Below are positions 7,870-16,107 of a stretch of 39,757 bases of DNA, piece after piece (positions within the stretch are counted from its first letter, which is position 1; each line of letters begins with the position of its first letter). Source of the stretch: an uncultured Bacillaceae bacterium (GTDB taxonomy: Bacteria; Bacillota; Bacilli; Bacillales; Bacillaceae_L); NCBI GenBank assembly GCA_947497585.1, contig CANMHG010000019.1, forward strand, positions 1-39,757. The letters are read 5' to 3'. Under the pieces are notes generated by a model. That model saw only the letters and a program-made list of their open reading frames with translations, made no database searches and was not told where the DNA came from. The position numbers were made by a program, and so were the translations under genes.

Positions 7870-9672
7870 ATGTGCGGAATTGTAGGATATATTGGTCAAC
7901 AAGATTCAAAGGAAATCTTATTAAAAGGCTTAGAAAAGCTAGAATATCGTGGATACGACTCAGCGGGTATTGCTGTAATGAACGAACAAGGAGTTCGTGT
8001 GTTTAAAGAAAAAGGTCGTATTGCGGTTTTACGTGATAGTGTTGATGAATCAGTCCAAGCACCAGTGGGAATAGGGCATACACGTTGGGCAACTCATGGA
8101 GTACCTAGCCAAGTTAATGCACATCCACATCAAAGTAATTCAAGTCGTTTTACATTAGTTCATAATGGAGTAATTGAAAACTATTCGATCCTCCAACGTG
8201 AATATATCCAAAATGTTCAATTAAAAAGTGAAACAGATACAGAGATTATTGTACAAATTATCGAGCGTTTCGTTAACGAAGGATTAGATACTGAAGCAGC
8301 GTTACGTAAAACGTTATCGATCTTAAAAGGCTCATATGCGCTTGCGTTATTAGATCGTGAAGATGCTGATACAATTTATGTAGCTAAAAATAAAAGTCCA
8401 TTGCTAGTTGGCCTTGGTGATAATTTCAACGTAGTTGCGAGTGATGCAATGGCAATGTTACAAGTTACTGACCAATATGTTGAGTTAATGGATAAAGAAA
8501 TGGTACTTGTACGACAAGATGAAGTGATCATTAAAAACCTTGATGGTGAGGTTATCTCACGTAATCCTTACACTGCAGAGCTTGATGCAAGTGACATTGA
8601 AAAAGGTACGTACCCTCATTACATGCTAAAAGAAATTGATGAGCAGCCGTTAGTAATGAGAAAAATCATCCAGCAGTACCAAGGTAATGAAAATAGATTA
8701 ACGATCAACAAGGAAATTGTTGAAGCAATGAATGCTGCTGATCGTATATATATTGTTGCTGCAGGAACAAGTTATCATGCTGGCCTTGTTGGAAAGCACT
8801 ATATTGAAAAAATGGCAAAAATTCCGGTAGAAGTACATGTGGCAAGTGAATTTGCATATAACATGCCAATTCTATCTGAGAATCCATTATTTATTTTTAT
8901 TTCTCAAAGTGGAGAAACAGCAGACAGCCGTGGAGTGCTTGTTCAAGTTAAAGAATTGGGTCATAAAGCACTTACGATTACAAACGTACCAGGTTCAACT
9001 CTTTCACGTGAAGCGGACTATACGCTATTATTACACGCTGGTCCTGAAATTGCAGTTGCATCAACAAAAGCCTACACTGCTCAAATTGCAGTATTATCAA
9101 TCCTTGCTGCTGTTACAGCTGAATCAAAAGGAATTAATTTACAGTTTGACTTAATTCAAGAGCTTGGAATTGTTGCAAACGCAATGGAAGTTTTATGTGA
9201 TGCTAAAGAGGAAATGGAAGAAATCGCTCGTGAATATTTATCAACAACAAGAAATTGTTTCTTCATTGGCCGTACGTTAGATTTCTATGTGGGCCTTGAG
9301 GGAGCATTAAAGTTAAAAGAAATCTCTTATATCCAAGCAGAAGGATTTGCTGGAGGAGAGTTAAAGCACGGGACGATTGCTTTAATTGAAAATGGAACAC
9401 CGATTATTGCACTAGCGACACAAGAGCATGTTAATTTAGGAATTCGTGGAAATGTAAAAGAGGTAGTTGCACGTGGTGCGAATCCTTGTATCATTTCAAT
9501 GAAAGGTCTTGAAGAAGAAGAAGACCGTTATGTATTACCAACAGTAAATGAAATGCTTACACCATTAGTATCAGTTATTCCATTACAGCTTATCTCTTAT
9601 TACGCTGCACTTCACCGTGATTGTGATGTTGATAAGCCGCGTAACCTTGCGAAAAGTGTTACTGTTGAATAA
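7870..9672 (+). CDS. glmS: glutamine-fructose-6-phosphate aminotransferase (isomerizing)
   Basis: Makes glucosamine-6-phosphate from fructose-6-phosphate and glutamine, the entry step of amino-sugar synthesis. Length is 600 residues. The N-terminal glutaminase domain begins MCGIVGYIG, so the catalytic cysteine becomes residue 1 after removal of methionine. Two SIS sugar-isomerase domains follow, with SQSGETADS and STKAYTAQ. The C-terminus ends in the usual DKPRNLAKSVTVE. The open frame runs upstream to 7825, but the ATG at 7870 is fixed by the required N-terminal cysteine and by the AAGGAGGA site at 7853-7860. Expression is controlled by the ribozyme in its leader. Confidence 0.98.
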   Translation: MCGIVGYIGQQDSKEILLKGLEKLEYRGYDSAGIAVMNEQGVRVFKEKGRIAVLRDSVDESVQAPVGIGHTRWATHGVPSQVNAHPHQSNSSRFTLVHNGVIENYSILQREYIQNVQLKSETDTEIIVQIIERFVNEGLDTEAALRKTLSILKGSYALALLDREDADTIYVAKNKSPLLVGLGDNFNVVASDAMAMLQVTDQYVELMDKEMVLVRQDEVIIKNLDGEVISRNPYTAELDASDIEKGTYPHYMLKEIDEQPLVMRKIIQQYQGNENRLTINKEIVEAMNAADRIYIVAAGTSYHAGLVGKHYIEKMAKIPVEVHVASEFAYNMPILSENPLFIFISQSGETADSRGVLVQVKELGHKALTITNVPGSTLSREADYTLLLHAGPEIAVASTKAYTAQIAVLSILAAVTAESKGINLQFDLIQELGIVANAMEVLCDAKEEMEEIAREYLSTTRNCFFIGRTLDFYVGLEGALKLKEISYIQAEGFAGGELKHGTIALIENGTPIIALATQEHVNLGIRGNVKEVVARGANPCIISMKGLEEEEDRYVLPTVNEMLTPLVSVIPLQLISYYAALHRDCDVDKPRNLAKSVTVE

Positions 9673-9684
9673 AGGGTAAAGTCA

Positions 9685-9723
9685 AAAAAACCTCCTAGAA
9701 TTAAACTTCTAGGAGGTTTTTTA
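9685..9723. terminator. bidirectional terminator after glmS
   Basis: A perfect 16-bp stem, AAAAAACCTCCTAGAA with its complement around a 6-nt loop. A-runs and T-runs flank it, so it can serve glmS and the convergent TetR gene. Confidence 0.92.
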
Positions 9724-9763
9724 AATTTAAAATCGAAATATAAAAGTTTTTACTTCCAAGTTT

Positions 9764-10597
9764 TTAGAACTGAAAATAGCGATCAAGTAAATAAGAGACT
9801 GGTCTGCAATGAGGATGATTCCGGATATTTTCTACTAATCCTTTTACGATTGCTCGGCTTAAATTCTGTTCAACAATATGCTGTTTTAATAATGTTAATG
9901 ATTCCTTCTCAATGGATGCCTCCAATTCCTCAATCTTTTGCTCTAATAATTCAAGTATTTGTTCCTGCTTTAATTCTTCAAAAGTCGAAAGCTCAAACAT
10001 TTTCATAAGATCTTGTGAGATAAACGGAATACTCGTATGTTTTGCAAGTAGATTTGTTTTCTCCACGAGCGATTTAGAAAGTAAGTTTAAATCTAATGTG
10101 ACATTATAAAATAAAAATAACTCAGAATACGTTCTCATAAAGCCCTTTATACAAAAAAGTAGATCATATTTTGTTTCTTTGACACTTTCACCATACAAGC
10201 GGTCAATCATTGTTAAAATAATTTTATCAATCAAGCTATCATAGTAGCGGGTTTTTGAAATAAATTCCTGATTAAACGTTTGCGTTTGTTCTTTCATGAA
10301 CATTCTTGCGAAATCTGAATGCTTATGGAAGGAATGGTAGGTTGAATAATAAAATTTATATAAAAGTTCATTGCTATCCTCGGAGCTTTTGACCACATAG
10401 TCAATACTTGAAATGATTTGAATCATGAAATGATCAATTAGTGCGATAATCAACTCATCTTTTGACTTAAAGGATAAGTAAAATGCACCCTTTGAAATGC
10501 CGCAGTGCTCTGTTATTTGCTGGACTGAAGTTGCTTCAAACCCTTGTTTAGCAAAGAGTTCTATTGCCTTCTCCATTATTAGTTGTTTTTTTATCAT
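9764..10597 (-). CDS. TetR/AcrR-family regulator of the adjacent RND exporter (YerO-like)
   Basis: A 277-residue transcription repressor. The N-terminal TetR helix-turn-helix spans about residues 8-54, with LFAKQGFEATSVQQI, HCGISKGAFYLSFKSKDEL. A larger all-helical ligand domain follows, longer than in the average TetR. A GGGAGAGA ribosome binding site precedes the ATG. It is divergent from the RND gene with a 95-base gap that contains an inverted repeat inside the exporter promoter. This matches the B. subtilis yerO/swrC pair. Auto-repression and control of the exporter are inferred from that layout; the inducer is unknown. Confidence 0.88.
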   Translation of the reverse strand: MIKKQLIMEKAIELFAKQGFEATSVQQITEHCGISKGAFYLSFKSKDELIIALIDHFMIQIISSIDYVVKSSEDSNELLYKFYYSTYHSFHKHSDFARMFMKEQTQTFNQEFISKTRYYDSLIDKIILTMIDRLYGESVKETKYDLLFCIKGFMRTYSELFLFYNVTLDLNLLSKSLVEKTNLLAKHTSIPFISQDLMKMFELSTFEELKQEQILELLEQKIEELEASIEKESLTLLKQHIVEQNLSRAIVKGLVENIRNHPHCRPVSYLLDRYFQF

Positions 10598-10621
10598 TTC
10601 TATCTCTCCCAGATTTAATGA

Positions 10622-10650
10622 TTGACAATTGACTGGTTAGTCATTAGTAT
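10622..10650 (+). promoter_or_regulatory. promoter of the RND exporter with embedded operator
   Basis: TTGACA, a 17-base spacer, then TAGTAT on the plus strand. The spacer carries the inverted repeat TGACT-N4-AGTCA at 10630-10643, placed where a bound TetR dimer would block RNA polymerase. Confidence 0.7.
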
Positions 10651-10692
10651 AAATAACTGAGTCTGATAAGTCAATTGGGGGTAGGTGTAAGT

Positions 10693-13600
10693 ATGAAAGG
10701 CTTGGTTAATTTCGTATTAAAAAATAAATTAGCGGTATGGTTACTTACTATCATTATAACTGTATCAGGAATTTATTCAGGAACGCAAATGAAAACAGAG
10801 ACAATTCCAGATATATCAATTCCTTACTTAATGGTAATGGGAGTATATCCTGGTGCAACTCCTGAACAGGTGATGGATGAAATATCAATACCATTAGAGA
10901 AAGCCGTAGAGAATTTAGAAGATGTAAAATCAGTGTTTTCAAATTCATATTCTAATATGTCAAGTATACAAGTGGAATATGAATATGGCATAGATATGGA
11001 CGAGGCAAAACGTGCACTTGAATCTGCGTTAGATGCTGTGAATTTACCAGAAGGAGCGCAAGAACCGGTCATTACAGCAATTAGCATGAACATGATGCCA
11101 GTTGTTGCCTTAAGTGTAAGTAGTGAGGTAGAAGATGTTGTAGAATTAACCTCTACAGTTGAGGAGATTATCCTTCCTAAGCTTGAAAAGATAGATGGTG
11201 TTGCATCAGCAACAATGACTGGCCAGCATATTGAAGAAGTACATCTTACTTATAATGAAGAGAAAATGGCTGAATTCGGTATTACTGAAGACAATGTAAA
11301 GCAAATGATTCAAGCAAGTGACTTGGCTGTTTCTTTAGGGCTTTACGAGTTTGAAGAAGGTGAACAGGCAGTAGCTGTTGACGGGAAGTTCATGACAGCA
11401 GATGAGTTGAAGGAAATGCTTATTCCTGTTACTCCAACAGAAGTACAACCATTGCCATTTGTAAAACTAAGTGAAATTGCCACTATTGAAGTTGTAGGGA
11501 AAGTAAAATCTGTTTCCCGTACAAATGGTAAAGATGCGATTGCAATTCAAATTGTTAAAGGTCAACAGGCTAACACGGTTGATGTTGTAAATAGTGTAAA
11601 AGAACTTGTTGAAGAAGAAACCAGTAAATTAGAGGATCTTATTATTGATATTACAGTAGATCAAGGTGCACCAATTGAAAAATCAGTGGCAACTATGATT
11701 GAAAAAGCTTTGTTCGGTGGATTAATAGCAGTATTGATTATTCTATTATTCCTACGTGACTTTAAATCAACCATTATATCAATTATATCTATTCCAGTAT
11801 CCATTTTTATGGCATTACTGTTACTAAACTGGTTGGATATTACCCTAAATATAATGACACTAGGTGCAATTACTGTGGCCATCGGTCGTGTAATTGATGA
11901 CTCGATTGTTGTAGTTGAAAATATTTATCGACGTCTTCATTTAAAAGAAGAAAAGCTAACAGGTCGAGCACTTATACGTGAAGCAACAATTGAAATGTTT
12001 AAACCAATCTTATCTTCAACACTAGTTACGGTTGCTGTGTTCGCTCCACTAATTTTTGTTGGTGGTATGGTTGGTGAATTATTCATGCCATTCGCATTAA
12101 CAATGACGTTTGCATTAGGAGCTTCATTAATTGTTGCGGTTACAATTGTTCCGGCGTTATCTCATTATCTATTCAAGAAAAAGCTATATAGTGAGAAAAC
12201 CGAGAGCAACCACAAAGAGGTAGGTAAATTATCGAATTGGTATAAAGGTATTTTAGAATGGACGCTTAACCATAAAATAATTACATCTATCATTTCTATC
12301 TTACTACTAGTAGGGAGCCTAGCGCTTACCCCTTTGATTGGTTTTAGTTTTATGGGAAGTGAAGAAGAAAAAGTCATGTACCTAACGTATACTCCAGCAA
12401 CAGGTGAGCTAATGGAAGAAACGTTAGCAAACATTGAAGTTGTAGAAGATGAATTACTAAAACATGACGACATTGATATAGTACAATTATCTGTTACTGA
12501 AAGCGGGGACCCAATGACTGCCATGATGGGTGGAAGTGGAAATGGAGCATTAATGTATCTTATCTTTGATCCAAAAATGAAAGATTTCCCTGGTGTCCGT
12601 GAAGATATTGAGGAATATGTATTTAGCATAGGCCAAAGTGGTGAATGGAAAAGTCAAAACTTTACTTCAATGTCTATGTCAACAAATGAACTAAGCTATA
12701 CTTTATACAGTGAGAATTTAAATGATTTAAATGAAGCTGTAAAGATGCTAGAAGACGTTATGGGAGAAAACAATAGATTAGAAGATGTTTCATCAAGTGC
12801 CGAGGATGCGTATGTAGAGTATACATTCAAGGTAAAGCAAGATGAATTATTACAGTATGGTTTAACAACAGGGCAAATTGTGATGATGTTAAGGCCTTCA
12901 TCAACAGAAGAGGTTATTACGACTGTTGAAAAAGATGGAGATACTCTAGAAGTAATTCTACAACAGGAAAAAGCGGCTGAGCCGAAGTCAATTGATGATA
13001 TTTTAGCAACACAAGTACCGACTGCTCTTGGTACAATGATGCCACTTTTAGACCTTGTAACTGTGGAAAAAGGCACAACTCTTAATACACTAGCTCGTAG
13101 TAAAGGTGAATACTATGCAAGCGTATCAGGAACAATTATTGGTGATGATATATCAAAAGCAACTACTGAAGTAGATAAAGCAATTGACGAACTAGATTTA
13201 CCAAAAGGTGTAACTGTTGGTGTAGCTGGGGTAGCAGCTGATATGAATGAGACATTTACTCAGCTTGGGCTAGCGATGCTTGCAGCTATTGCGATTGTGT
13301 ACTTCATTCTAGTTGTAACATTTGGAGAGGGTGTAGCTCCATTTGCAATTCTATTCTCTTTACCATTTGCAGTTATTGGCTCTTTTGTTGGATTATTGAT
13401 TGCAGGTGAAACAATCTCTGTTTCAGTTATGATGGGACTATTAATGTTAATAGGTATTGTCGTAACAAATGCTATTGTACTTGTAGACCGTATCATTCAT
13501 ATGGAACGTGATGGCTTATCGATGCGTGAAGCAATCCTAGAGGCAGGAGCTACACGTCTTCGTCCAATCCTTATGACTGCAATTGCTACAATTGGTGCCC

Positions 13601-13779
13601 TGATACCTCTTGCAATCAGTTCTGAGGGTGGAGGCGGATTGATTTCTAAAGGCCTTGGAATAACAGTAATCGGCGGATTAACAAGTTCAACCTTATTAAC
13701 ACTTATTATTGTTCCTATCGTATATGAAGTGTTATCTAAGATGTTCAAGAAAAATCGTAAAGAAGTTCAGGAAAACTAA
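10693..13779 (+). CDS. swrC: RND-family efflux transporter, SwrC (YerP)-like
   Basis: A 1028-residue AcrB-type proton-driven exporter of the HAE1 family, in the cytoplasmic membrane. It has the usual plan: TM1 near the N-terminus, a large external loop, TM2-6, a second large loop from about residue 555, then TM7-12. TM4 carries the paired proton-relay aspartates D402-D403 in GRVIDDSIVVVENIYRR. Its similarity and its divergent TetR neighbour match B. subtilis SwrC, which exports surfactin and supports swarming; the substrate here is unknown. The ATG at 10693 has an AGGTG site at the right distance, whereas the open frame begins with a TTG at 10675. No membrane-fusion gene is next to it, as is normal for Gram-positive RND pumps. 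Confidence 0.92.
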   Translation: MKGLVNFVLKNKLAVWLLTIIITVSGIYSGTQMKTETIPDISIPYLMVMGVYPGATPEQVMDEISIPLEKAVENLEDVKSVFSNSYSNMSSIQVEYEYGIDMDEAKRALESALDAVNLPEGAQEPVITAISMNMMPVVALSVSSEVEDVVELTSTVEEIILPKLEKIDGVASATMTGQHIEEVHLTYNEEKMAEFGITEDNVKQMIQASDLAVSLGLYEFEEGEQAVAVDGKFMTADELKEMLIPVTPTEVQPLPFVKLSEIATIEVVGKVKSVSRTNGKDAIAIQIVKGQQANTVDVVNSVKELVEEETSKLEDLIIDITVDQGAPIEKSVATMIEKALFGGLIAVLIILLFLRDFKSTIISIISIPVSIFMALLLLNWLDITLNIMTLGAITVAIGRVIDDSIVVVENIYRRLHLKEEKLTGRALIREATIEMFKPILSSTLVTVAVFAPLIFVGGMVGELFMPFALTMTFALGASLIVAVTIVPALSHYLFKKKLYSEKTESNHKEVGKLSNWYKGILEWTLNHKIITSIISILLLVGSLALTPLIGFSFMGSEEEKVMYLTYTPATGELMEETLANIEVVEDELLKHDDIDIVQLSVTESGDPMTAMMGGSGNGALMYLIFDPKMKDFPGVREDIEEYVFSIGQSGEWKSQNFTSMSMSTNELSYTLYSENLNDLNEAVKMLEDVMGENNRLEDVSSSAEDAYVEYTFKVKQDELLQYGLTTGQIVMMLRPSSTEEVITTVEKDGDTLEVILQQEKAAEPKSIDDILATQVPTALGTMMPLLDLVTVEKGTTLNTLARSKGEYYASVSGTIIGDDISKATTEVDKAIDELDLPKGVTVGVAGVAADMNETFTQLGLAMLAAIAIVYFILVVTFGEGVAPFAILFSLPFAVIGSFVGLLIAGETISVSVMMGLLMLIGIVVTNAIVLVDRIIHMERDGLSMREAILEAGATRLRPILMTAIATIGALIPLAISSEGGGGLISKGLGITVIGGLTSSTLLTLIIVPIVYEVLSKMFKKNRKEVQEN

Positions 13780-13781
13780 GT

Positions 13782-13818
13782 AAAAGCCCTACAAGACATT
13801 TATCTTGTGGGGCTTTTT
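13782..13818 (+). terminator. terminator after swrC
   Basis: AAAAGCCC(T)ACAAGA pairs with TCTTGTGGGGCTTTT and is followed by T residues. Confidence 0.88.
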
Positions 13819-13911
13819 CTGTTGGGAAATAAAATCAAGAGGCGATTGGTTAATTTTGGAGTGATTTATTTCCTTATAAATAATGTTAAAATTAAATATC
13901 ACTAAAACTTA

Positions 13912-14000
13912 TCTCTGATAATGGCAAACCTATCGAAAGGTAGGGACGCAAAACTACGGGTCTAACGCAATCTTGTTGCTATGATAGCCGGGTCACCGTG
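13912..14000 (+). ncRNA. cyclic di-GMP-I (GEMM-I) riboswitch aptamer
   Basis: The conserved core GGCAAACC is followed by a stem (13929-13934 with 13939-13944) capped by a GAAA tetraloop, then GGGACGCAAA, a second arm with hairpin GCAA/TTGC, and the closing GCCGGGTCACC. This is the hallmark layout of class I c-di-GMP riboswitches. The bases GTGGG at 13998-14002 can pair with CCCAC at 14023-14027 in the following terminator, offering an antiterminator fold. Whether ligand turns expression on or off cannot be decided by eye. Confidence 0.92.
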
Positions 14001-14020
14001 GGATGGATCATCTAGGACAT

Positions 14021-14046
14021 AACCCACCTATAAAGGTGGTTTTTTG
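14021..14046 (+). terminator. expression-platform terminator of the c-di-GMP riboswitch
   Basis: The stem CCACCT/AGGTGG (14024-14029 with 14034-14039) with a 4-nt loop runs into a T-rich tail. It lies just after the aptamer and about 105 bases before the next gene, as expected of a transcription-attenuating riboswitch. Confidence 0.88.
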
Positions 14047-14151
14047 TTTTATTAGTAAAACATCCTCTTTATAAAAGTGTGCTAATTTTTGCAGAAGACC
14101 TAATATCATGCAATCTACATCTGTTAAAGCTAGCAAAGGGAGGAATAAAAG

Positions 14152-14364
14152 ATGGAGATGTTTAACGAACAAATTCAAAACTGGGTTAACAATAATCAGT
14201 TACTATATATTGAAGTGGTGTTAAAGAAAGTAGGTCGCAAAGAAGTGCTTGGAAGAATTGTTCAATTCAATGGAGAAAGCATACTTATATATAAGGACGA
14301 TACTAAAATGGTAGAACATTATCTACTTAATGAAATTGACAATATCGAACCGGTTAAAAAATAA
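14152..14364 (+). CDS. small protein under c-di-GMP riboswitch control
   Basis: A 70-residue soluble protein with a strong GGGAGGA ribosome binding site. I do not recognise a named family with confidence. The N-terminal third is a polar helix (about 1-15). The rest reads as a compact beta barrel: IEVVLKKVGRKEVLGRIVQFNG, SILIYKD, then HYLLNEIDNIEP. That order of strands, with G-x-I-x-x-F/N-G and a final I-x-x-I-x-P, recalls Sm/Hfq-like small barrels, but this is a pattern impression, not a match. It is the only gene between the riboswitch and the next terminator, so it is the sole direct output of that switch. Confidence 0.8.
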   Translation: MEMFNEQIQNWVNNNQLLYIEVVLKKVGRKEVLGRIVQFNGESILIYKDDTKMVEHYLLNEIDNIEPVKK

Positions 14365-14371
14365 GGTTAAC

Positions 14372-14419
14372 AAAAAAACTCTCAAAAAGTGGTGTTTACA
14401 CTTATTGAGAGTTTTTTTG
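14372..14419 (+). terminator. terminator after the riboswitch-controlled gene
   Basis: AAAAAACTCTCAA...AAGTG pairs with CACTT...TTGAGAGTTTTTT and runs into seven T. It isolates this gene from the downstream lipoprotein gene. Confidence 0.9.
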
Positions 14420-14588
14420 TAAATTAATTGTAATGAAATTGAAATATAATTGTGAAAATCGCTTCCTTTTTTTGTTATTTGTTTGTAAAATATAAAATGT
14501 TAACTATTAGGAAAATTATAATTAATTTCGAAAATTGATATATTTAAATAGTGTAACAAGAAATAAAACTAACAAGGGATGTGTAGCT

Positions 14589-15146
14589 TTGAATAAGAGT
14601 AAATTCTTAGTCATTGGACTAATACTAGCTAGTTTAATTGCTTGCAGTAATAAAGAGCAATCTACTGATACAAATGGTACCAATGAGCCAAAATCTAGTG
14701 AATCTAATCCAAGTAACGAGATGGAGAAAAAAGATTCTTCACAAACTGAGAATGAGGAAAATAAAAAGGATACGCAAGAAACTAATGATAATGAAGAAAA
14801 GCCCGAAGAAAGTCTAGTTGATTCGATTAAAGGTGAAAATTTACTCGGTCTAAGTCAAGAGGAAATAAAAAATCTCTACGGAGAACCTGCTGTATCAGTT
14901 AATGCGAATCAATATTTAATTTGGAGATATGATTTTGCAAGCGAAAATTATGCCTATGAAGAAAGTGTCATTTCGGTTGATGTTTCAGGTCTTCAAAGTG
15001 GGCAAATGGAGGCGCAATTAACTGTAGAATTTGGAGATGATGACATTGCTGATGTATTTTCAATTTATTATGTAAAAGATGGGCAAATACTACATTACCG
15101 TGTCACGAAAGAGGGCATTACTGAAGAATCAGCCAGTGCAGATTAG
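14589..15146 (+). CDS. putative lipoprotein
   Basis: A 185-residue secreted lipoprotein of unknown function. A TTG start at 14589 follows an AAGGGA site by 9 bases and gives a clean signal peptide (KSK, then a hydrophobic core) with lipobox L-I-A-C, acylated cysteine 19. Residues 20-75 are a low-complexity linker rich in S, N, E, K and T. The folded C-terminal domain (about 80-185) opens with ENLLGLSQEEIKNLYGEP, a motif resembling the start of small SmpA/BLIP-like lipoprotein domains. No solute-binding fold is evident, so it is probably not the binding protein of the ABC permeases that follow 62 bases later, although the order suggests a possible link. Confidence 0.78.
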   Translation: MNKSKFLVIGLILASLIACSNKEQSTDTNGTNEPKSSESNPSNEMEKKDSSQTENEENKKDTQETNDNEEKPEESLVDSIKGENLLGLSQEEIKNLYGEPAVSVNANQYLIWRYDFASENYAYEESVISVDVSGLQSGQMEAQLTVEFGDDDIADVFSIYYVKDGQILHYRVTKEGITEESASAD

Positions 15147-15156
15147 ACATTTATAT

Positions 15157-15191
15157 AAGCTAAGCTAGATAAAGAGTGAACTTAGCTTTTA
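15157..15191 (+). terminator. weak terminator-like hairpin before the permease genes
   Basis: AAGCTAAG (15157-15164) pairs with CTTAGCTT (15181-15188), with a 16-nt loop and only a short T-tail. Partial read-through into the permease genes is possible. Confidence 0.5.
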
Positions 15192-15207
15192 GAACAGGGG
15201 GAGCAAG

Positions 15208-16107
15208 ATGAAAGACATTGTTGTAGGGGTGATAAAACAGTTTGTGTTATGGATGTTAGCTGCATGCTTTTTACTACTTATTATATTAATTCCAAGAGAC
15301 TATAGTCTTGTTGCAGATACAACTGGGCAACTTGAAGATGCAGTATATCATTATAATTTTAATGACCATATCACAAATGTAAAAGACTTCTTTATTGCCT
15401 TTGGAGAAAACGGGGGATTAGGTCTATACAAGACTGGAGATACAATAGAAACACATGTTATTGAAATGACACTTAGAAGCTTAAAATTAATCATCCCAGC
15501 TATATTAATAGGCTTCTTTTTTGGAATTATTAAAGGGGTATTTGATTTTCTAGTAAAAGGGAAGCGAGTTGGAGTAGGAAGTGGAACAACCTGGATGATG
15601 TTATCGATTCCTGATTTATTCTTTATGATATTCCTACAATTATTACTAATGTTTCTATACCAAATTGGATTGTTTCCACACGTTGACTTATATGGCCACG
15701 AAAAGATCGATAATCAAATTGTAGGCGTTATTTTTCTAGCAATCTATCCTTTATTTTTTATTGCAAATATTACGTACACAAGTTTAGTTGAAGAAGAAAA
15801 GATGGATTACATTAATACAGCAAGATCTAAAGGGGTTAGTTATTTTAAAATTGTAAATTTACACATGCTAAAAAATGCACTACAAAAAATAATAGTGAAC
15901 AGTAATACATTAACACTTTATGTTTTATCCAATTTATTTATTGTAGAATATCTGTCAAACTATCGTGGTGCTGCTTACCATTTTCTTAGAGCGGATACCA
16001 ATGCGGCATTCGGGTTTGTAATCATGTTTACTCTTATCATTTTCTTAGCTAATACCTTTTTTAAAATTATTCATTCACTGATTTCACCGAAAGGAACAGG
16101 AATATGA
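15208..16107 (+). CDS. ABC transporter permease, OppB/DppB type
   Basis: A 299-residue membrane permease of the peptide/nickel importer class. TM1 spans about residues 8-28, then an unusually long external stretch to about residue 90, then the five-helix core. The cytoplasmic EAA loop, which docks on the ATPase, is visible near residues 201-224 (NTARSKGVSYFKIVNLHMLKNAL). A good GGGGGAG ribosome binding site lies before the ATG. It overlaps the next permease gene by 4 bases (ATGA), so the two are translationally coupled and probably form a heterodimer. No ATPase or substrate-binding gene lies in the neighbourhood, so the energising subunits must be encoded elsewhere; the substrate is unknown. 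Confidence 0.87.
   Translation: MKDIVVGVIKQFVLWMLAACFLLLIILIPRDYSLVADTTGQLEDAVYHYNFNDHITNVKDFFIAFGENGGLGLYKTGDTIETHVIEMTLRSLKLIIPAILIGFFFGIIKGVFDFLVKGKRVGVGSGTTWMMLSIPDLFFMIFLQLLLMFLYQIGLFPHVDLYGHEKIDNQIVGVIFLAIYPLFFIANITYTSLVEEEKMDYINTARSKGVSYFKIVNLHMLKNALQKIIVNSNTLTLYVLSNLFIVEYLSNYRGAAYHFLRADTNAAFGFVIMFTLIIFLANTFFKIIHSLISPKGTGI

Noticed and set aside
8837..9154. 105-residue plus-strand frame inside glmS
   Set aside because: It lies wholly within the well-supported glmS coding sequence in another frame and has no ribosome binding site.
12165..13748. Long antisense open frames inside swrC
   Set aside because: Their composition is that of a shadow frame, rich in S, T, I and P without domains, and no ribosome binding sites precede them.
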